DNA of 64,000 nucleotides from Actinobacillus capsulatus DSM 19761. GTDB lineage: Bacteria > Pseudomonadota > Gammaproteobacteria > Enterobacterales > Pasteurellaceae. The first letter of the stretch is position 1, and the number at the start of each line of letters is the position of its first letter. The DNA is taken from positions 1 through 64,000 of the forward strand of contig NZ_KB893934.1 of the NCBI RefSeq assembly GCF_000374285.1, given 5' to 3'. The notes under the pieces were generated by a model. The model was not told the origin of the DNA, ran no database searches, and was given only the letters and a program-made list of their open reading frames with translations. The translations under genes were made by a program, and so were the position numbers. Positions 1 through 12,869 of the stretch are shown here, piece by piece.

Positions 1-57
1 CATGTGTTAAGCCTGCCGCCAGCGTTCAATCTGAGCCATGATCAAACTCTTCAATTC
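1..57 (-). rRNA. rrs: 16S ribosomal RNA, 5' end only
   Basis: The reverse complement reads into the invariant start of bacterial 16S rRNA (gaattgaagagtttgatcat, then ggctcagattgaacgctgg). Only the first 57 or so nucleotides are present; the gene runs off the left edge of the window. The mature 5' end is placed by analogy with E. coli and could be off by one or two bases. Confidence 0.97.
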
Positions 58-188
58 AAAAAGTTTAATCGCTCAATAAACTGCTTAGCTAAGTTTACAT
101 TCTACTTCTAAAGTAAAAATGAATTTCTAGTTTAAGCACCTATTAAGACTTCAAAATCAAAAATATTTTTTAATTAAGTCAATCAACA

Positions 189-227
189 AGTGCCCACACA
201 GATTGTCTGATAAATTGTTAAAGAACA
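189..227 (-). promoter_or_regulatory. rRNA leader antitermination (boxA-like) region
   Basis: On the minus strand this stretch reads tgttctttaacaatttatca followed by gacaatctgtgtgggcact, almost identical to the leader just upstream of 16S rRNA in E. coli rrn operons. That leader contains boxA, the Nus-factor antitermination signal, so the same role is inferred here. Confidence 0.8.
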
Positions 228-231
228 AAAA

Positions 232-281
232 ACAACGACGCACTGCATTAAATCTAATTTCTCACAACAGTGCGTCGTTGT
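232..281 (-). other. Hairpin at the very start of the rrn leader transcript
   Basis: Two perfectly complementary 14-base arms (acaacgacgcactg at 232-245 and cagtgcgtcgttgt at 268-281) flank a 22-base loop. The predicted rrn start is at about 283-284, so the nascent rRNA would begin with this hairpin. There is no T-run after it, so it is not a normal intrinsic terminator. It could stabilise the 5' end or mark a processing site. Confidence 0.7.
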
Positions 282-290
282 GTGGCGTGC

Positions 291-318
291 ATTATAGAGA
301 AATATGAAATCCTTGCAA
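291..318 (-). promoter_or_regulatory. rrn operon promoter
   Basis: Reading leftwards, TTGCAA (313-318) is followed after 16 bp by a perfect TATAAT (291-296) and a GC-containing discriminator gcacgcc. This matches the plan of stringently controlled rrn P1 promoters. The predicted start is near 283-284. The upstream DNA is very AT-rich, as expected for UP-element/Fis binding. Confidence 0.85.
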
Positions 319-447
319 GTACTTTTTTGCAAAAAGTTTAGAAAAATCTACCGCTTGCTAATTTTTAGAACAAAACGAATAAATTATTAACAATAATCGA
401 ATAAAACTTAATTCTTTCTTTTAATTCTAAGAATATTTCACTGCAAC

Positions 448-495
448 GATATATAAGAATAGCTTAACAAAGATATATAAGAATAGCTTAACAAA
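448..495. repeat. Tandem duplication, 2 x 24 bp, upstream of the rrn promoter
   Basis: Positions 448-471 and 472-495 are identical 24-bp units starting gatatataagaatagcttaa. They lie between the rrn promoter and the atpC terminator, about 130-180 bp upstream of the rrn -35 box. No function is evident from the sequence. Confidence 0.9.
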
Positions 496-530
496 ATATA
501 AAATAGAGGAATATTAAGAAGTAGAAAAAG

Positions 531-560
531 AAAAACCTCAGTGTTTTCACTGAGGTTTTT
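531..560 (-). terminator. Intrinsic terminator of the atp operon
   Basis: Arms aaaaacctcagtg (531-543) and cactgaggttttt (548-560) form a 13-bp stem with a tttt loop. It lies just past the atpC stop and carries a T-rich tail in the leftward direction (tttttctttttct). The A/T-rich arms would let it work in both directions. Confidence 0.92.
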
Positions 561-563
561 TGA

Positions 564-983
564 TTAACGTCTATTTGCTAATTTCGAATTTACAATTTCA
601 TAAACTCGTAATTTAGCAATTTCACGAGATAGTTTTGCAGAAAGCTCTGCATTATTTGATTTGCTTAATGTATCTTCTGCTTTACGTTTTGCAGCAAGGA
701 TTCGTTGTTGATCCAACTCTTCACCGCGAATCGCAATATCAGCAAGAACAGTCACAATAGTTGGCTGAACTTCTAAAAAGCCGCCAGACACATAGATAAA
801 CTCTTCTTTACCACCTTCAAGTGTGTATTTAACCATACCAGGTTTAATCGAGGTTAATAAAGGTGTATGTCCTGCATATACTCCTAACTCACCATCAATA
901 CCCGTTACACGAACGCTAATTACATCGCCATTAAAGATTTCTTTTTCAGCACTTACGATACTAAGCTCAAATTGAGATGCCAT
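564..983 (-). CDS. atpC: F1Fo ATP synthase epsilon subunit
   Basis: Epsilon subunit of the F1 sector (139 aa, normal length). It forms part of the central stalk with gamma and damps ATP hydrolysis. The N-terminal beta-sandwich (about residues 1-85, with [18 protein letters not shown]) and the C-terminal helical hairpin (about 90-139) are both intact. It is the last gene of the nine-gene atp operon, 39 bp after atpD, and is followed at once by the operon terminator. Confidence 0.97.
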   Translation of the reverse strand: MASQFELSIVSAEKEIFNGDVISVRVTGIDGELGVYAGHTPLLTSIKPGMVKYTLEGGKEEFIYVSGGFLEVQPTIVTVLADIAIRGEELDQQRILAAKRKAEDTLSKSNNAELSAKLSREIAKLRVYEIVNSKLANRR

Positions 984-1022
984 GTTGTTCTCCTTTAGTT
1001 CCTAATTGAGGTTAGGGAACAA

Positions 1023-2399
<1,377 letters not shown>

Positions 2400-2409
2400 C
2401 TATTCTCCA

Positions 2410-3276
2410 TTAAATTGCCGCGGCACCCGCAACAATTTCGTTTAATTCATTTGTAATGCTTGCTTGGCGAGCTTTGTTATACACTAATTGTAATTCATCA
2501 ATTAATGTACCCGCATTATCTGTTGCGGCTTTCATCGCTACCATTCGAGCGGCTTGTTCAGAAGCAAGGTTATCGACAACTGCTTGATATACCTGAGTTT
2601 CTAAATAACGAACAAGTAAACTGTCCAATAAAACTTGTGGACTTGGTTCATAGATATAATCCCATGAACCTTTAGTTTCTAATTCATCATCTTCTAGTTT
2701 AGGTAATGGAAGTAATTGTGCAATAACAGGTTTTTGCGACATCGTATTTTCAAAACGGTTATAAGCGATATAAACCGCATCCACTTCACCATTGCGATAA
2801 GCGTTAATCATTTCATTAACCGCACCGACAATACGTTCCATTTCAGGATTATCACCTAAGCCCGTTACCTGAGATCTCACATTTAAACCGAGACTTTGGT
2901 AAAAGCTCACGCCTTTTGAACCTACTAAGCCAAGCTCAACACTAACGTTTTTATCTTTCCACGTTTTAAATTCATTCAAAGTCGCTTTGAATAAATTGAT
3001 ATTAAGACCGCCACATAAGCCACGATCGGTTGATACGACAAAGTAACCAACTTTTTTAATATCTCGTTCAGTTAAAAACGGGTGCTTATAACCAATGCTT
3101 CCTTTAGCAATATGGCTAATCACCTTACGGATTGTTTCCGAATAAGGACGACCGGCAGCCATACGCTCTTGCGTTTTACGCATTTTAGAGGTAGCAACCA
3201 TTTCCATTGCTTTGGTGATTTTTTGGGTATTTTTCACACTCGCAATTTTGGTTCTTATCTCTTTAGCACCTGCCAT
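2410..3276 (-). CDS. atpG: F1Fo ATP synthase gamma subunit
   Basis: Central-stalk gamma subunit (288 aa), the rotor shaft inside the alpha3beta3 ring. The N-terminal coiled-coil helix has the conserved pattern [20 protein letters not shown], and the C-terminal helix ends in [21 protein letters not shown]. Between them is the Rossmann-like domain with [11 protein letters not shown]. Lies between atpA (22 bp upstream) and atpD. Confidence 0.98.
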   Translation of the reverse strand: MAGAKEIRTKIASVKNTQKITKAMEMVATSKMRKTQERMAAGRPYSETIRKVISHIAKGSIGYKHPFLTERDIKKVGYFVVSTDRGLCGGLNINLFKATLNEFKTWKDKNVSVELGLVGSKGVSFYQSLGLNVRSQVTGLGDNPEMERIVGAVNEMINAYRNGEVDAVYIAYNRFENTMSQKPVIAQLLPLPKLEDDELETKGSWDYIYEPSPQVLLDSLLVRYLETQVYQAVVDNLASEQAARMVAMKAATDNAGTLIDELQLVYNKARQASITNELNEIVAGAAAI

Positions 3277-3298
3277 AATCTTTCTCCGCTAGTCGTGA

Positions 3299-4840
3299 TT
3301 ACCACGCACCGTTCTTTTTGAAGTCTTCTACGATAGCTTTTAATTGATCCTTGATTGAATCGTTATAATCGCCAGATTTTGCTAAATCCTTCATAAAACC
3401 AGTGTGGTTACTATTTGCGTAAGCAAGTAAAGCAGATTCGAATGAACCGATACGCTCAAGTTCTACATCATCTAAATAACCAAATTCAGCCGCAAAAAGA
3501 ATTAATGCTTGTTCACTTACTGGCATTGGCGCAAATTGTTTTTGTTTAAGTAATTCTGTTACTTTCTGACCGTGAGAAAGTTGCTTACGTGTCGCATCAT
3601 CTAAGTCTGAAGCAAACTGAGCAAACGCCGCTAATTCACGATACTGAGCTAATGCGGTACGAATACCGCCAGATAATTTCTTAATTACTTTAGTTTGCGC
3701 TGCAGAACCTACACGAGATACCGAAATACCCGGGTTTACCGCTGGACGGATACCTGAGTTAAATAGGCTTGATTCTAAGAAGATCTGACCGTCAGTAATT
3801 GAAATTACGTTTGTAGGAACGAACGCAGATACGTCACCTGCTTGTGTTTCGATAATAGGTAATGCCGTTAATGAACCGGTTTGACCTTTTACCGCACCGT
3901 TAGTGAAACGCTCTACATAATCCGCACTTACACGTGCAGCACGCTCTAATAAACGAGAGTGTAGGTAGAATACGTCACCTGGGAAAGCTTCACGACCTGG
4001 CGGACGGCGTAATAATAATGAAATTTGACGATAAGCAACCGCTTGTTTAGATAAATCATCGTAAACAATTAACGCATCTTCACCGCGATCACGGAAATAT
4101 TCGCCCATTGCACAACCAGAGTATGGTGCAAGATATTGTAGTGCCGCAGATTCAGAAGCTGATGCTACAACAACGATTGTATTTGCTAATGCGCCATGCT
4201 CTTCTAATTTACGTACTACGTTAGCGATAGTAGATGCTTTTTGACCGATTGCGACATAGATACATTTAATACCTGAATCTTTCTGTGCAATGATCGCATC
4301 GATTGCTAATGCTGTTTTACCTGTCTGACGATCACCGATGATTAACTCACGTTGACCACGACCGATTGGAACCATTGAGTCAACCGCTTTATAACCGGTT
4401 TGTACTGGTTGATCTACCGATTGACGATCGATAACCCCCGGAGCGATCACTTCGACAGGAGAGAAACCATCATTATCGATTTCACCTTTACCATCGATCG
4501 GTTGGCCAAGTGTATTTACTACACGACCTAATAAGCCACGACCTACCGGCACTTCTAAAATACGACCGGTACATTTTACCGTCATACCTTCAGCTAAGTC
4601 AGCATAAGGTCCCATTACTACCGCACCTACAGAATCACGTTCTAGGTTTAGAGCAATAGCATAACGATTGCCAGGTAATTCGATCATTTCACCTTGCATT
4701 ACATCAGCAAGGCCATGGATACGAATAATACCATCACTTACTGAAACGATTGTCCCAGTGCTTTGAGCTTCGCTCACCACATCAAACTGGGCAATACGCT
4801 TTTTAATCAATTCACTAATTTCAGTTGAATTTAGTTGCAT
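3299..4840 (-). CDS. atpA: F1Fo ATP synthase alpha subunit
   Basis: Non-catalytic nucleotide-binding alpha subunit (513 aa, same length as E. coli). The Walker A motif GDRQTGKT is at residues 169-176, and the motif [20 protein letters not shown] follows. The N-terminal beta-barrel and C-terminal helical domains are complete. Twelve bp separate it from atpH. Confidence 0.99.
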   Translation of the reverse strand: MQLNSTEISELIKKRIAQFDVVSEAQSTGTIVSVSDGIIRIHGLADVMQGEMIELPGNRYAIALNLERDSVGAVVMGPYADLAEGMTVKCTGRILEVPVGRGLLGRVVNTLGQPIDGKGEIDNDGFSPVEVIAPGVIDRQSVDQPVQTGYKAVDSMVPIGRGQRELIIGDRQTGKTALAIDAIIAQKDSGIKCIYVAIGQKASTIANVVRKLEEHGALANTIVVVASASESAALQYLAPYSGCAMGEYFRDRGEDALIVYDDLSKQAVAYRQISLLLRRPPGREAFPGDVFYLHSRLLERAARVSADYVERFTNGAVKGQTGSLTALPIIETQAGDVSAFVPTNVISITDGQIFLESSLFNSGIRPAVNPGISVSRVGSAAQTKVIKKLSGGIRTALAQYRELAAFAQFASDLDDATRKQLSHGQKVTELLKQKQFAPMPVSEQALILFAAEFGYLDDVELERIGSFESALLAYANSNHTGFMKDLAKSGDYNDSIKDQLKAIVEDFKKNGAW

Positions 4841-4852
4841 TTTTTATTCCTC

Positions 4853-5386
4853 TTACAAGCTCAACGCTTGGCTTAAGCGATTTAACTGACCACGGCTACT
4901 GCCATCAATGACAACATCATCATACTTAATAATAATGCCAGCAATGAGAGAGTTATCTAATTGAACAGTTAAACGTACTTTTTGATTTAAGCGTTTTTCC
5001 ATCGCGCTTGCGATTTTATCGATTTGTGCTTGACTTAATTCGCTTGCCGAAACAACGATAATATCTTTTACCGCTTCATGTTGCGCACGTAACTCAATAA
5101 ATTCATTAAGTACCGCAAGTAACACAACAAGACGTTTGTTCTCAGCCATTACACGAATAAAATTTTGCCCATATTGGTCCAGCTGGTCGCTACAAATTTG
5201 GAGAAAAGTTTCCGAAATCTGACCGCTTGCAAGAGACGAATTAATATAATCCGCCACCTGTTCATTCTCAGCAACTAATGCTGAAAACTGTAACATTTCT
5301 TGCCATTTATCCAACTGACCTTGCTCTAAAGCAAAATCAAAAGCTGCTTTAGCGTAGGGGCGAGCTACTGTACTTAATTCTGACAT
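4853..5386 (-). CDS. atpH: F1Fo ATP synthase delta subunit
   Basis: Delta subunit (177 aa) linking the peripheral stalk to the top of F1. The protein starts [20 protein letters not shown], the expected N-terminal delta domain. I chose the ATG at 5384-5386 because a strong Shine-Dalgarno (ggtgggg) precedes it and the length then equals the family's usual 177 aa. An in-frame ATG nine codons further upstream would lie inside the atpF end. Confidence 0.96.
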   Translation of the reverse strand: MSELSTVARPYAKAAFDFALEQGQLDKWQEMLQFSALVAENEQVADYINSSLASGQISETFLQICSDQLDQYGQNFIRVMAENKRLVVLLAVLNEFIELRAQHEAVKDIIVVSASELSQAQIDKIASAMEKRLNQKVRLTVQLDNSLIAGIIIKYDDVVIDGSSRGQLNRLSQALSL

Positions 5387-5399
5387 CTGCCCCACCTTG

Positions 5400-5870
5400 T
5401 TATAGTTCTGCAACTAGCTTATCAATAATGTCATTGTTCGCTGCTTGATCAACAGAACGACCAACAATCTTCTCTGCGCCGGCAAGAGCCAAGGCAGCCA
5501 CTTTTTGACGAAGTTCTTCTTGAACACGTTTACGCTCGCTTTCTACTTCTGCGCGACCTTGTTCAATAATACGTTGACGTTCGATTTCAGCTTCTGCTTG
5601 TACAGATTCTAAAATTTCATTACGACGTTTGGTTGCTAAATCAATAATTTTCTGTGCTTCTTCTTTCGCTTTGAGGATTTCTTGATCCGCTGCAGCTTTA
5701 GAATCTGCTTGTTCTTGTCTCGCTTTTTCAGCTGATGCTAAAGCGTTAGCGATATTCGCTTGGCGCTCTTCGATCGCTTTAATAAGCGGTGGCCAAACAT
5801 ATTTCATACAAAACGCAACGAACAGTGCGAATGCAATAAGTTGACCAATTAGTGTTGCATTTAAATTCAC
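5400..5870 (-). CDS. atpF: F1Fo ATP synthase subunit b
   Basis: Peripheral-stalk subunit b (156 aa). One N-terminal membrane helix (about residues 5-26, [20 protein letters not shown]) is followed by a long charged, Ala-rich coiled-coil helix to the C-terminus, as usual. Works as a dimer that holds F1 still against the c-ring. Between atpE (59 bp) and atpH (13 bp). Confidence 0.98.
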   Translation of the reverse strand: MNLNATLIGQLIAFALFVAFCMKYVWPPLIKAIEERQANIANALASAEKARQEQADSKAAADQEILKAKEEAQKIIDLATKRRNEILESVQAEAEIERQRIIEQGRAEVESERKRVQEELRQKVAALALAGAEKIVGRSVDQAANNDIIDKLVAEL

Positions 5871-5929
5871 AACGCCCTCCTAAAAGTCGGTTAAGTTATT
5901 CAAAGAATAACGGAAAAGAGAGACCCGAC

Positions 5930-6229
<300 letters not shown>

Positions 6230-6352
6230 CTAAAAAATGTGTTTACTTTCAATTGAAAATAAACGGGATTGTAAGGATGCACTAAGTGCATCCACTCAAA
6301 TACATTTGCAAAATGTTTACTGTTTTTGACCGCTTGTAATGCGCAAAACGCC

Positions 6353-7144
<792 letters not shown>

Positions 7145-7165
7145 CTATCCTTTTAGAATTAAAAT

Positions 7166-7549
7166 TTAGTAAGAGCGCTTGCTTAACACAAACGGAATGA
7201 CGTTATTGAGCAACAACGCCACAAAATAGCCTACAAAAAAAAGTACCAGATGAAGTTCAGGAATGAACTTCAAGCTGGCAACGATCAGCATGATTGTTGC
7301 CAGCCATTTCAGCCCTTCCCCGCGATAGAAAGCGGTCATTTTTGACTGATTTTTTGCAGATTCTTTAAAGAAAATCCAATAGACAAACAATACATGCGGT
7401 AAAAAGCTAGCCAAACTCCCGCCCAAAAAGGCGAGACCTTGATTTACATTCAGCACCGCCAGCACGATAGCAGCGACGAAAATAACGCCAAATTCAATGG
7501 TTAATGCCTTACGATAATGTTGTTTTGCTTTATTGATTACAGCAGACAT
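7166..7549 (-). CDS. atpI: ATP synthase protein I
   Basis: Small membrane protein (127 aa) at the head of the atp operon, with four hydrophobic segments. In the family it assists assembly of the c-ring. The start MSAVINKAKQHYRKA is chosen because gagg lies 5 bases before this ATG; a GTG ten codons upstream has no such site. First gene after the atp promoter. Confidence 0.9.
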   Translation of the reverse strand: MSAVINKAKQHYRKALTIEFGVIFVAAIVLAVLNVNQGLAFLGGSLASFLPHVLFVYWIFFKESAKNQSKMTAFYRGEGLKWLATIMLIVASLKFIPELHLVLFFVGYFVALLLNNVIPFVLSKRSY

Positions 7550-7628
7550 TTTTGCCTCATTCTGATTAAATTTAACCACACTAGGCTAATGATAGCCCAC
7601 TGTAAAATCAATGAAAAATACGTTTAGA

Positions 7629-7656
7629 ATTATACTCCACAAACGCTGACTTTCAA
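7629..7656 (-). promoter_or_regulatory. Probable promoter of the atp operon
   Basis: Reading leftwards, TTGAAA (7651-7656) and a perfect TATAAT (7629-7634) are spaced by 16 bp. They lie about 80 bp upstream of the atpI start and are the best sigma-70 match in the gap. An uptake-signal-like aaaagcggta sits just upstream. Confidence 0.75.
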
Positions 7657-7840
7657 AACAAAAGCGGTATAAAAAGCGTTGTCTTTTACAAAAATGTTAA
7701 AAAACATTACTAATTGTTAATTTAGTAAGCAAAAGTAAAAAGACTTTTAGCGCAACCCAACAGCTTTTTATAATTTGGCACAACTGGCTAACCCGTTTTT
7801 AAGCCACGAAACATTTACGCTCATTTAATTCAAAAGAAAA

Positions 7841-7866
7841 ATCCCATAAGTTTTCACTTATGGGAT
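7841..7866 (-). terminator. Terminator of the TonB receptor gene
   Basis: A perfect 11-bp stem (atcccataagt/acttatgggat) with a 4-base loop. In the leftward direction it is followed by ttttctttt. It lies 9 bp past the receptor stop codon and separates that gene from the atp promoter. Confidence 0.92.
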
Positions 7867-7875
7867 TATCGTTAA

Positions 7876-10074
7876 TTAGAATTCATAACGCACACCGAGG
7901 TTAAAATGACGCCCTGGGGCAGTATAACGATCGGCATTGGCGGCATCAATACCAATCGGTGGACTGCCAGCCGTAGTCGCCTCACCTTTTAACAAGGCAA
8001 GATAAGAAATATCGTTCCAGTTCCAATATTTTTTATCAAACAGATTGTTGATATTCGCCGTTAGTGTTAATGATTTAACCGGTTTCCAATAAAAACCAAG
8101 ATCAACCAAACTATAACCGCCCGTTGGGTTGTACATTGAACCATTAATATCTTTATCCGCTTTACCACGCGTATAAGTCCAACGCACATCTGCGCCATAG
8201 AATTCGCCTTCATAGCCCAAGCCTAATTGTGCTTTCAATGGCTGAATACTATTAATCGGTGTTTTTACACCATCATTTTTCGCGGAACCACGTGCATAAG
8301 CAATCCCCGCCGTTGAATAGAAATCTTCATAGAAATGCCATTTTGCTTGCGCGGTTAGCCCATAAATTTTCGCTTTATCGCTATTTTGGTATTGTAAAAA
8401 CTGCGTGTAACCTGACATTTGGCTGGTTAAATCACGCCAATCAATAAAGTTTTTATAACGATTGTAATAACCTGCCACACGGTATTGTAAGGTTTCTGTT
8501 TGACCTTTGAAGCCAAGCTCAAAGTTATTCGCTGTCTCTGACTTCAGATTTGGATTCCCCACCACAGCAATTTCAACCGTTTGCATACCACGACCAGGTA
8601 TATAATATTGCACGGTTTCGCCAAATGAAGAAGTTAATTGTTGTGAAGACGGTGTTCTTACCCCTCGCGAATATTGAAAGAAGGGTTCAAATTGCGCCGC
8701 AATTTTCCATTCTAAACCTAATTTAGGGATAAATTTTGTTTCATGCTGCTTGCTTACCGCAACATCTCGTGAGCCAGCTTGGCTATAATGTCCCTCCATT
8801 GATGGATTCACACGATAATGTGCCACGCCCAAATGTGGCGTAATGACCACATCGCCCAGCGCAATTTGATCTTCAACATATAACGTCGCTTTATCTTGCG
8901 TCGCATTGGCTGTCGGTTTTTTATTTGCCACAGCTCCATACGCAGGACGGTCTAAATAGAGATAATTATCTAAATCAGTACGGCTATAACTCGCGCCATA
9001 ACGCAAAACCTGTGGAATAGCTGACTCAATCACACTGATTAAATCACTGGTAAAGCCCCAACTTTTGGTTTTACTTTCAGAAGTTTCATGACGGTAATTG
9101 CTAGCTGATTGGCGCAAGCGATCATTATGCGTACGCGCATTTTGGAAATACACATGAGTAGTTGCTTTTTGAACGGCGCCTTCTTGAGCATGGTATTCAT
9201 GGCCAAGAGAAAAACGGTGACGTTTTACACTGTCTGTGCTATTGCCTGAAGTTTGTGTTCCCGTACGAGCATCAATACGCGTGCCATCTTTGGATAATAA
9301 ATCGGTTTCTGTTTTTTTAGATTGGCTTTCAAAATCAAATTTAAGTTGATGACGATCGTTAATCTGATAAGCGTGCTTTGTTAATACGTACACATTTTTG
9401 CTATCTGCAGGGTTTGCTTTAGTACGAGAATCTCCCGTGCCGCCTACTGTGCCTTGATTTTCTGTTTCATCACCACTACGCACCGTGGACATCACCATGC
9501 CTTGATAGCCTGCGACTGCCACTGCGCCTGCCGCCGTTAAATAGCCTGAATTATCTTTACTGTCATAGCCTGTTCCAACAAATCCACCACTCACACGACC
9601 TTTCAGAACATCTTGTGGCGTCAGCGTATTGAAATTCACGCTACTTGATAATGCACGTTCAGAACCAACATAATCCACCGTTGCACTGCGTAACGCGGTC
9701 GGTTCTACATAATCCCCACGCCCAAATTCCATGCCATAAGAAATAAAATGTTTGGCTTCTTGCGCTTCTGGCAACTCAATACCATCAATCGTTGTTTCAA
9801 CTCGGTTATCCTGCAATCCACGCACATTCACCCCTTGGTTACCCGAACGGCTACTTTGCAAATCCGACACGCTTACATCCAAGCTATTTGCAAAAAGATC
9901 TTTAATATCACCCGCTTGTTGTCGCTGAATTTGTTGTTGAGTGATCACCTGCGAAGAGGATTTATCTGCTTGTGCCACAACCGAAACTTCACCCAGTTGC
10001 GTACTCTGTTGTTCCGCAGAAACATTGGCACATAACGTCGCCACAAAAATGGCAAGATAACTTTTGTTGAACAT
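7876..10074 (-). CDS. TonB-dependent outer-membrane receptor, heme/hemoglobin type
   Basis: Outer-membrane gated barrel of 732 aa. Residues 1-20 are a signal peptide ending NVSA, followed by a TonB-box-like GEVSVVAQ. The plug domain spans about 40-150 (with NVRGLQDNRVETTIDGIELP), and a 22-strand-type barrel ends in an aromatic, GVRYEF. Two stretches, YSRGVRTPSSQQ and NPNLKSETANNFELGFKG, resemble the FRAP and NPDL boxes of heme/hemoglobin receptors. Substrate is inferred from those boxes and from the Fur-like site in front. It is a single-gene unit with its own terminator, inserted between atpI and rsmG, which are adjacent in E. coli. Confidence 0.85.
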   Translation of the reverse strand: MFNKSYLAIFVATLCANVSAEQQSTQLGEVSVVAQADKSSSQVITQQQIQRQQAGDIKDLFANSLDVSVSDLQSSRSGNQGVNVRGLQDNRVETTIDGIELPEAQEAKHFISYGMEFGRGDYVEPTALRSATVDYVGSERALSSSVNFNTLTPQDVLKGRVSGGFVGTGYDSKDNSGYLTAAGAVAVAGYQGMVMSTVRSGDETENQGTVGGTGDSRTKANPADSKNVYVLTKHAYQINDRHQLKFDFESQSKKTETDLLSKDGTRIDARTGTQTSGNSTDSVKRHRFSLGHEYHAQEGAVQKATTHVYFQNARTHNDRLRQSASNYRHETSESKTKSWGFTSDLISVIESAIPQVLRYGASYSRTDLDNYLYLDRPAYGAVANKKPTANATQDKATLYVEDQIALGDVVITPHLGVAHYRVNPSMEGHYSQAGSRDVAVSKQHETKFIPKLGLEWKIAAQFEPFFQYSRGVRTPSSQQLTSSFGETVQYYIPGRGMQTVEIAVVGNPNLKSETANNFELGFKGQTETLQYRVAGYYNRYKNFIDWRDLTSQMSGYTQFLQYQNSDKAKIYGLTAQAKWHFYEDFYSTAGIAYARGSAKNDGVKTPINSIQPLKAQLGLGYEGEFYGADVRWTYTRGKADKDINGSMYNPTGGYSLVDLGFYWKPVKSLTLTANINNLFDKKYWNWNDISYLALLKGEATTAGSPPIGIDAANADRYTAPGRHFNLGVRYEF

Positions 10075-10094
10075 AAAATTTCCTTATTGAGTAA

Positions 10095-10113
10095 AATAAG
10101 AATAATTGTTATT
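10095..10113 (-). promoter_or_regulatory. Fur-box-like operator
   Basis: The 19-bp sequence aataagaataattgttatt is a near-perfect palindrome and matches 12 of 19 bases of the Fur consensus gataatgattatcattatc. It lies 21 bp upstream of the receptor start codon and overlaps the likely -10 region (TATTCT-like). Iron-repressed expression is inferred. Confidence 0.65.
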
Positions 10114-10199
10114 TAAATACGTTCAAATTTCAAGTCATGATAGTTGATTAATTCTCTCAACAATTTATTTTTCTTTGATCTAATCAAAACAAAATAAAA

Positions 10200-10259
10200 A
10201 AGCGGTTAAATTTTCCTAACACTTTGCCTATTGCAAAAAATCAGGAAATTTAACCGCTT
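10200..10259 (-). terminator. Inverted uptake-signal pair, terminator of mnmG-rsmG
   Basis: Two facing copies of the aagcggttaaattt motif form a long stem. Reading leftwards from the rsmG stop, the hairpin ends in ttttttatttt. This is a typical paired uptake-signal terminator. Confidence 0.8.
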
Positions 10260-10279
10260 GTATCATCAGCCCGTGCCGA

Positions 10280-10897
10280 TTATTCTGTTTTTTCTAACAC
10301 CACTAAATGACGTTCGCCGACTAATTCAGGCACGTTCAATTTAATCACATTGGCAAGTTTTACCGCTTTTTCGACCGCTTGCACTTCTACTTCATTATAC
10401 ACACCTTTTAGCGCATAGAATTTCCCGTTCGCATTCGGCAAATGGTAACACCAATTTACCATATCATTGAGCGAAGCAAATGCACGGCTTAAAACACCGT
10501 CAAATTCATTTTCAGTGTATTCTTCCACTCGATTCAGGATTGGAGTTACATTGGCAATTCCCAGCTCTCTGAGGGCGTTTTTGATGAAGGTAATACGTTT
10601 ACCAAGGCTATCCAATACAAAAAATCGCTTATCAGGATTCACTATCGCCAGCGGAATACCCGGCAAACCTGGTCCTGTGCCTACATCAATAAATTTTTCA
10701 CCCTGTAAATGCTCACTAACTACCAGACTATCTAAAATATGTTTCACTAACATTTCATCTGGATTACGCACCGAAGTCAGATTATAGACTTTGTTCCATT
10801 TATCTAACAAGCGCACAAACCCTACAAGCTGATCTTTTTGCTGCTCGGTTAACTGAATATTTGCTTGTGTGAGCAAGCGGTCTAATTTTGCTTTCAT
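10280..10897 (-). CDS. rsmG: 16S rRNA (guanine-N7)-methyltransferase G
   Basis: Methylates G527 of 16S rRNA with S-adenosylmethionine. 205 aa, normal length. The SAM-binding loop is [16 protein letters not shown] (about residues 65-80), and the family motif VLSRAFASL is also present. Directly follows mnmG (13 bp), the usual gidA-gidB pair. Confidence 0.97.
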   Translation of the reverse strand: MKAKLDRLLTQANIQLTEQQKDQLVGFVRLLDKWNKVYNLTSVRNPDEMLVKHILDSLVVSEHLQGEKFIDVGTGPGLPGIPLAIVNPDKRFFVLDSLGKRITFIKNALRELGIANVTPILNRVEEYTENEFDGVLSRAFASLNDMVNWCYHLPNANGKFYALKGVYNEVEVQAVEKAVKLANVIKLNVPELVGERHLVVLEKTE

Positions 10898-10910
10898 TTT
10901 GCAAATTTCC

Positions 10911-12803
10911 TTATAGCTCGCCGCGTTTAAGCATACCTTGCTTTTTCAAATTCACGAGAAGAATTGAAATGGCTGCTGGCGTAATACCTGAAATACGACT
11001 TGCTTGTCCAATTGAAACCGGACGATGTTGCATAAGCTTCGCACGCACTTCGTTTGACAGACTCTCAACTTTGTCATAATCAAATTCAGCCGGAATTAAG
11101 GTATTTTCATGACGTTTATGACGTTCAATCTCATTTTGCTGATGTTCGATATAACCTTGGTATTTAATCGAAATTTCAACTTGTTCAGTGGCTTGTTTAT
11201 CGTCTAAAGCTGGAGCAAATGCAGCAACTTGTGTGAGTTTGTCATAAGTCACTTCCGGGCGACGTAATAAATCTTCGCCGCTTGCTTCACGGGTAAGCGG
11301 ACTGCTTACTAATTCGTTTACTGCTGTTAAGTGTTCTGATTGTGGATGAATCCAAATTTGTTTTAAACGTTCACGTTCACGTTCGATATTTTCCATTTTC
11401 TGGTTGAATCTCGCCCAACGTGCGTTATCAATCAAACCTAACTCGTATGCAATAGATGTTAAACGAATATCAGCGTTATCTTCACGTAGCAATAAACGAT
11501 ATTCCGCACGCGAGGTAAATACACGATACGGTTCTTTTGTGCCAAGCGTACAAAGGTCATCAACCAATACACCGGTATAAGCAAGATCACGTGTAGGGAA
11601 CCACGCTTCTTTGCCCTGAACCTGTAATGCTGCATTAATACCAGCTAACAAACCTTGTGCAGCCGCTTCTTCATAACCAGTCGTACCGTTAATCTGACCG
11701 GCAAAGAATAAACCTTCAATCGCCTTAGTTTCTAACGTCGGTTTTAGATCACGTGGGTCGAAATAATCGTATTCAATAGCATAACCCGGTTTAATAATGC
11801 GTGTGTTTTCTAAACCCTTCATCGAATTTACAATCCCCATCTGTACGTCAAACGGTAAGCTAGTTGAAATCCCGTTCGGGTAAACTTCAATTGTGCTTAA
11901 ACCTTCAGGCTCAAGATAAATTTGGTGACTATTGCGATCACTAAAACGCATCACTTTATCTTCGATCGATGGACAGTAGCGCGGACCGATCCCTTCAATA
12001 ATACCAGTATACATCGGGCTACGATCTAGACTATTTCGGATCAAGTCATGCGTTTGTTCGTTGGTATGTGTGATATAACATGGAATTTGACGCGGATGGA
12101 GATCGACCGAACCCATAAATGACATTACTGGTAATTCCGCATCACCATGCTGTTTCGGCAATACATCAAAATTGATCGTACGAGCGTCTAAACGCGGTGG
12201 CGTACCTGTTTTAAGGCGATCAACACGTAAGTTCAGATCACGTAAACGATCTGCAAGCATTGTTGCTGCAGGATCACCTGCTCGACCACCGGCATAGTTG
12301 TCTAAACCGATATGAATTTTACCGGCAAGGAAAGTACCAGCGGTTAATACCACAGAACGTGCTTTAAAGATTAGCCCCATTTTAGTGACTGCACCCACCG
12401 CACGGTTATTTTCGACTAAAATATCAACCACTTCTTGTTGGAAAATATCTAAATTCGGTTGATTTTCTAGTGCGGTACGCACCGCTTGGCGGTAAAGCAC
12501 TCGGTCTGCTTGCGCACGAGTGGCGCGTACAGCTGGTCCTTTAGAACTATTTAAAGTACGAAATTGGATCCCTGCTTGGTCGGTCGCAATTGCCATTAAA
12601 CCGCCCATAGCATCGATCTCTTTTACTAAATGTCCTTTACCGATACCACCAATAGCCGGGTTACAAGACATTTGTCCTAAAGTATCTACATTATGTGTTA
12701 AAAGCAGGGTTTTTAATCCCATACGGGCTGGTGCGAGAGCCGCTTCAGTCCCAGCGTGGCCTCCACCAACCACAATAACATCGTAAATTTCACGATAAAT
12801 CAT
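10911..12803 (-). CDS. mnmG: tRNA uridine 5-carboxymethylaminomethyl modification enzyme MnmG
   Basis: FAD-dependent partner of MnmE, adding the cmnm5 group to the wobble uridine of several tRNAs. 630 aa. The dinucleotide-binding motif [11 protein letters not shown] is at residues 13-23. The Cys-containing motif [20 protein letters not shown] and the second signature [17 protein letters not shown] are both intact. First gene left of oriC, as in many gammaproteobacteria. Confidence 0.98.
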   Translation of the reverse strand: MIYREIYDVIVVGGGHAGTEAALAPARMGLKTLLLTHNVDTLGQMSCNPAIGGIGKGHLVKEIDAMGGLMAIATDQAGIQFRTLNSSKGPAVRATRAQADRVLYRQAVRTALENQPNLDIFQQEVVDILVENNRAVGAVTKMGLIFKARSVVLTAGTFLAGKIHIGLDNYAGGRAGDPAATMLADRLRDLNLRVDRLKTGTPPRLDARTINFDVLPKQHGDAELPVMSFMGSVDLHPRQIPCYITHTNEQTHDLIRNSLDRSPMYTGIIEGIGPRYCPSIEDKVMRFSDRNSHQIYLEPEGLSTIEVYPNGISTSLPFDVQMGIVNSMKGLENTRIIKPGYAIEYDYFDPRDLKPTLETKAIEGLFFAGQINGTTGYEEAAAQGLLAGINAALQVQGKEAWFPTRDLAYTGVLVDDLCTLGTKEPYRVFTSRAEYRLLLREDNADIRLTSIAYELGLIDNARWARFNQKMENIERERERLKQIWIHPQSEHLTAVNELVSSPLTREASGEDLLRRPEVTYDKLTQVAAFAPALDDKQATEQVEISIKYQGYIEHQQNEIERHKRHENTLIPAEFDYDKVESLSNEVRAKLMQHRPVSIGQASRISGITPAAISILLVNLKKQGMLKRGEL

Positions 12804-12869
12804 ATTCTTTGCCTTCGCTGTTTTATATTCGGTTTTACTTAAATAAAAGTTCGTTATTCTACCTTAAAA

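Noticed and set aside
448-495. CRISPR array
   Set aside because: Only two directly abutting copies with no spacer; a simple tandem duplication.
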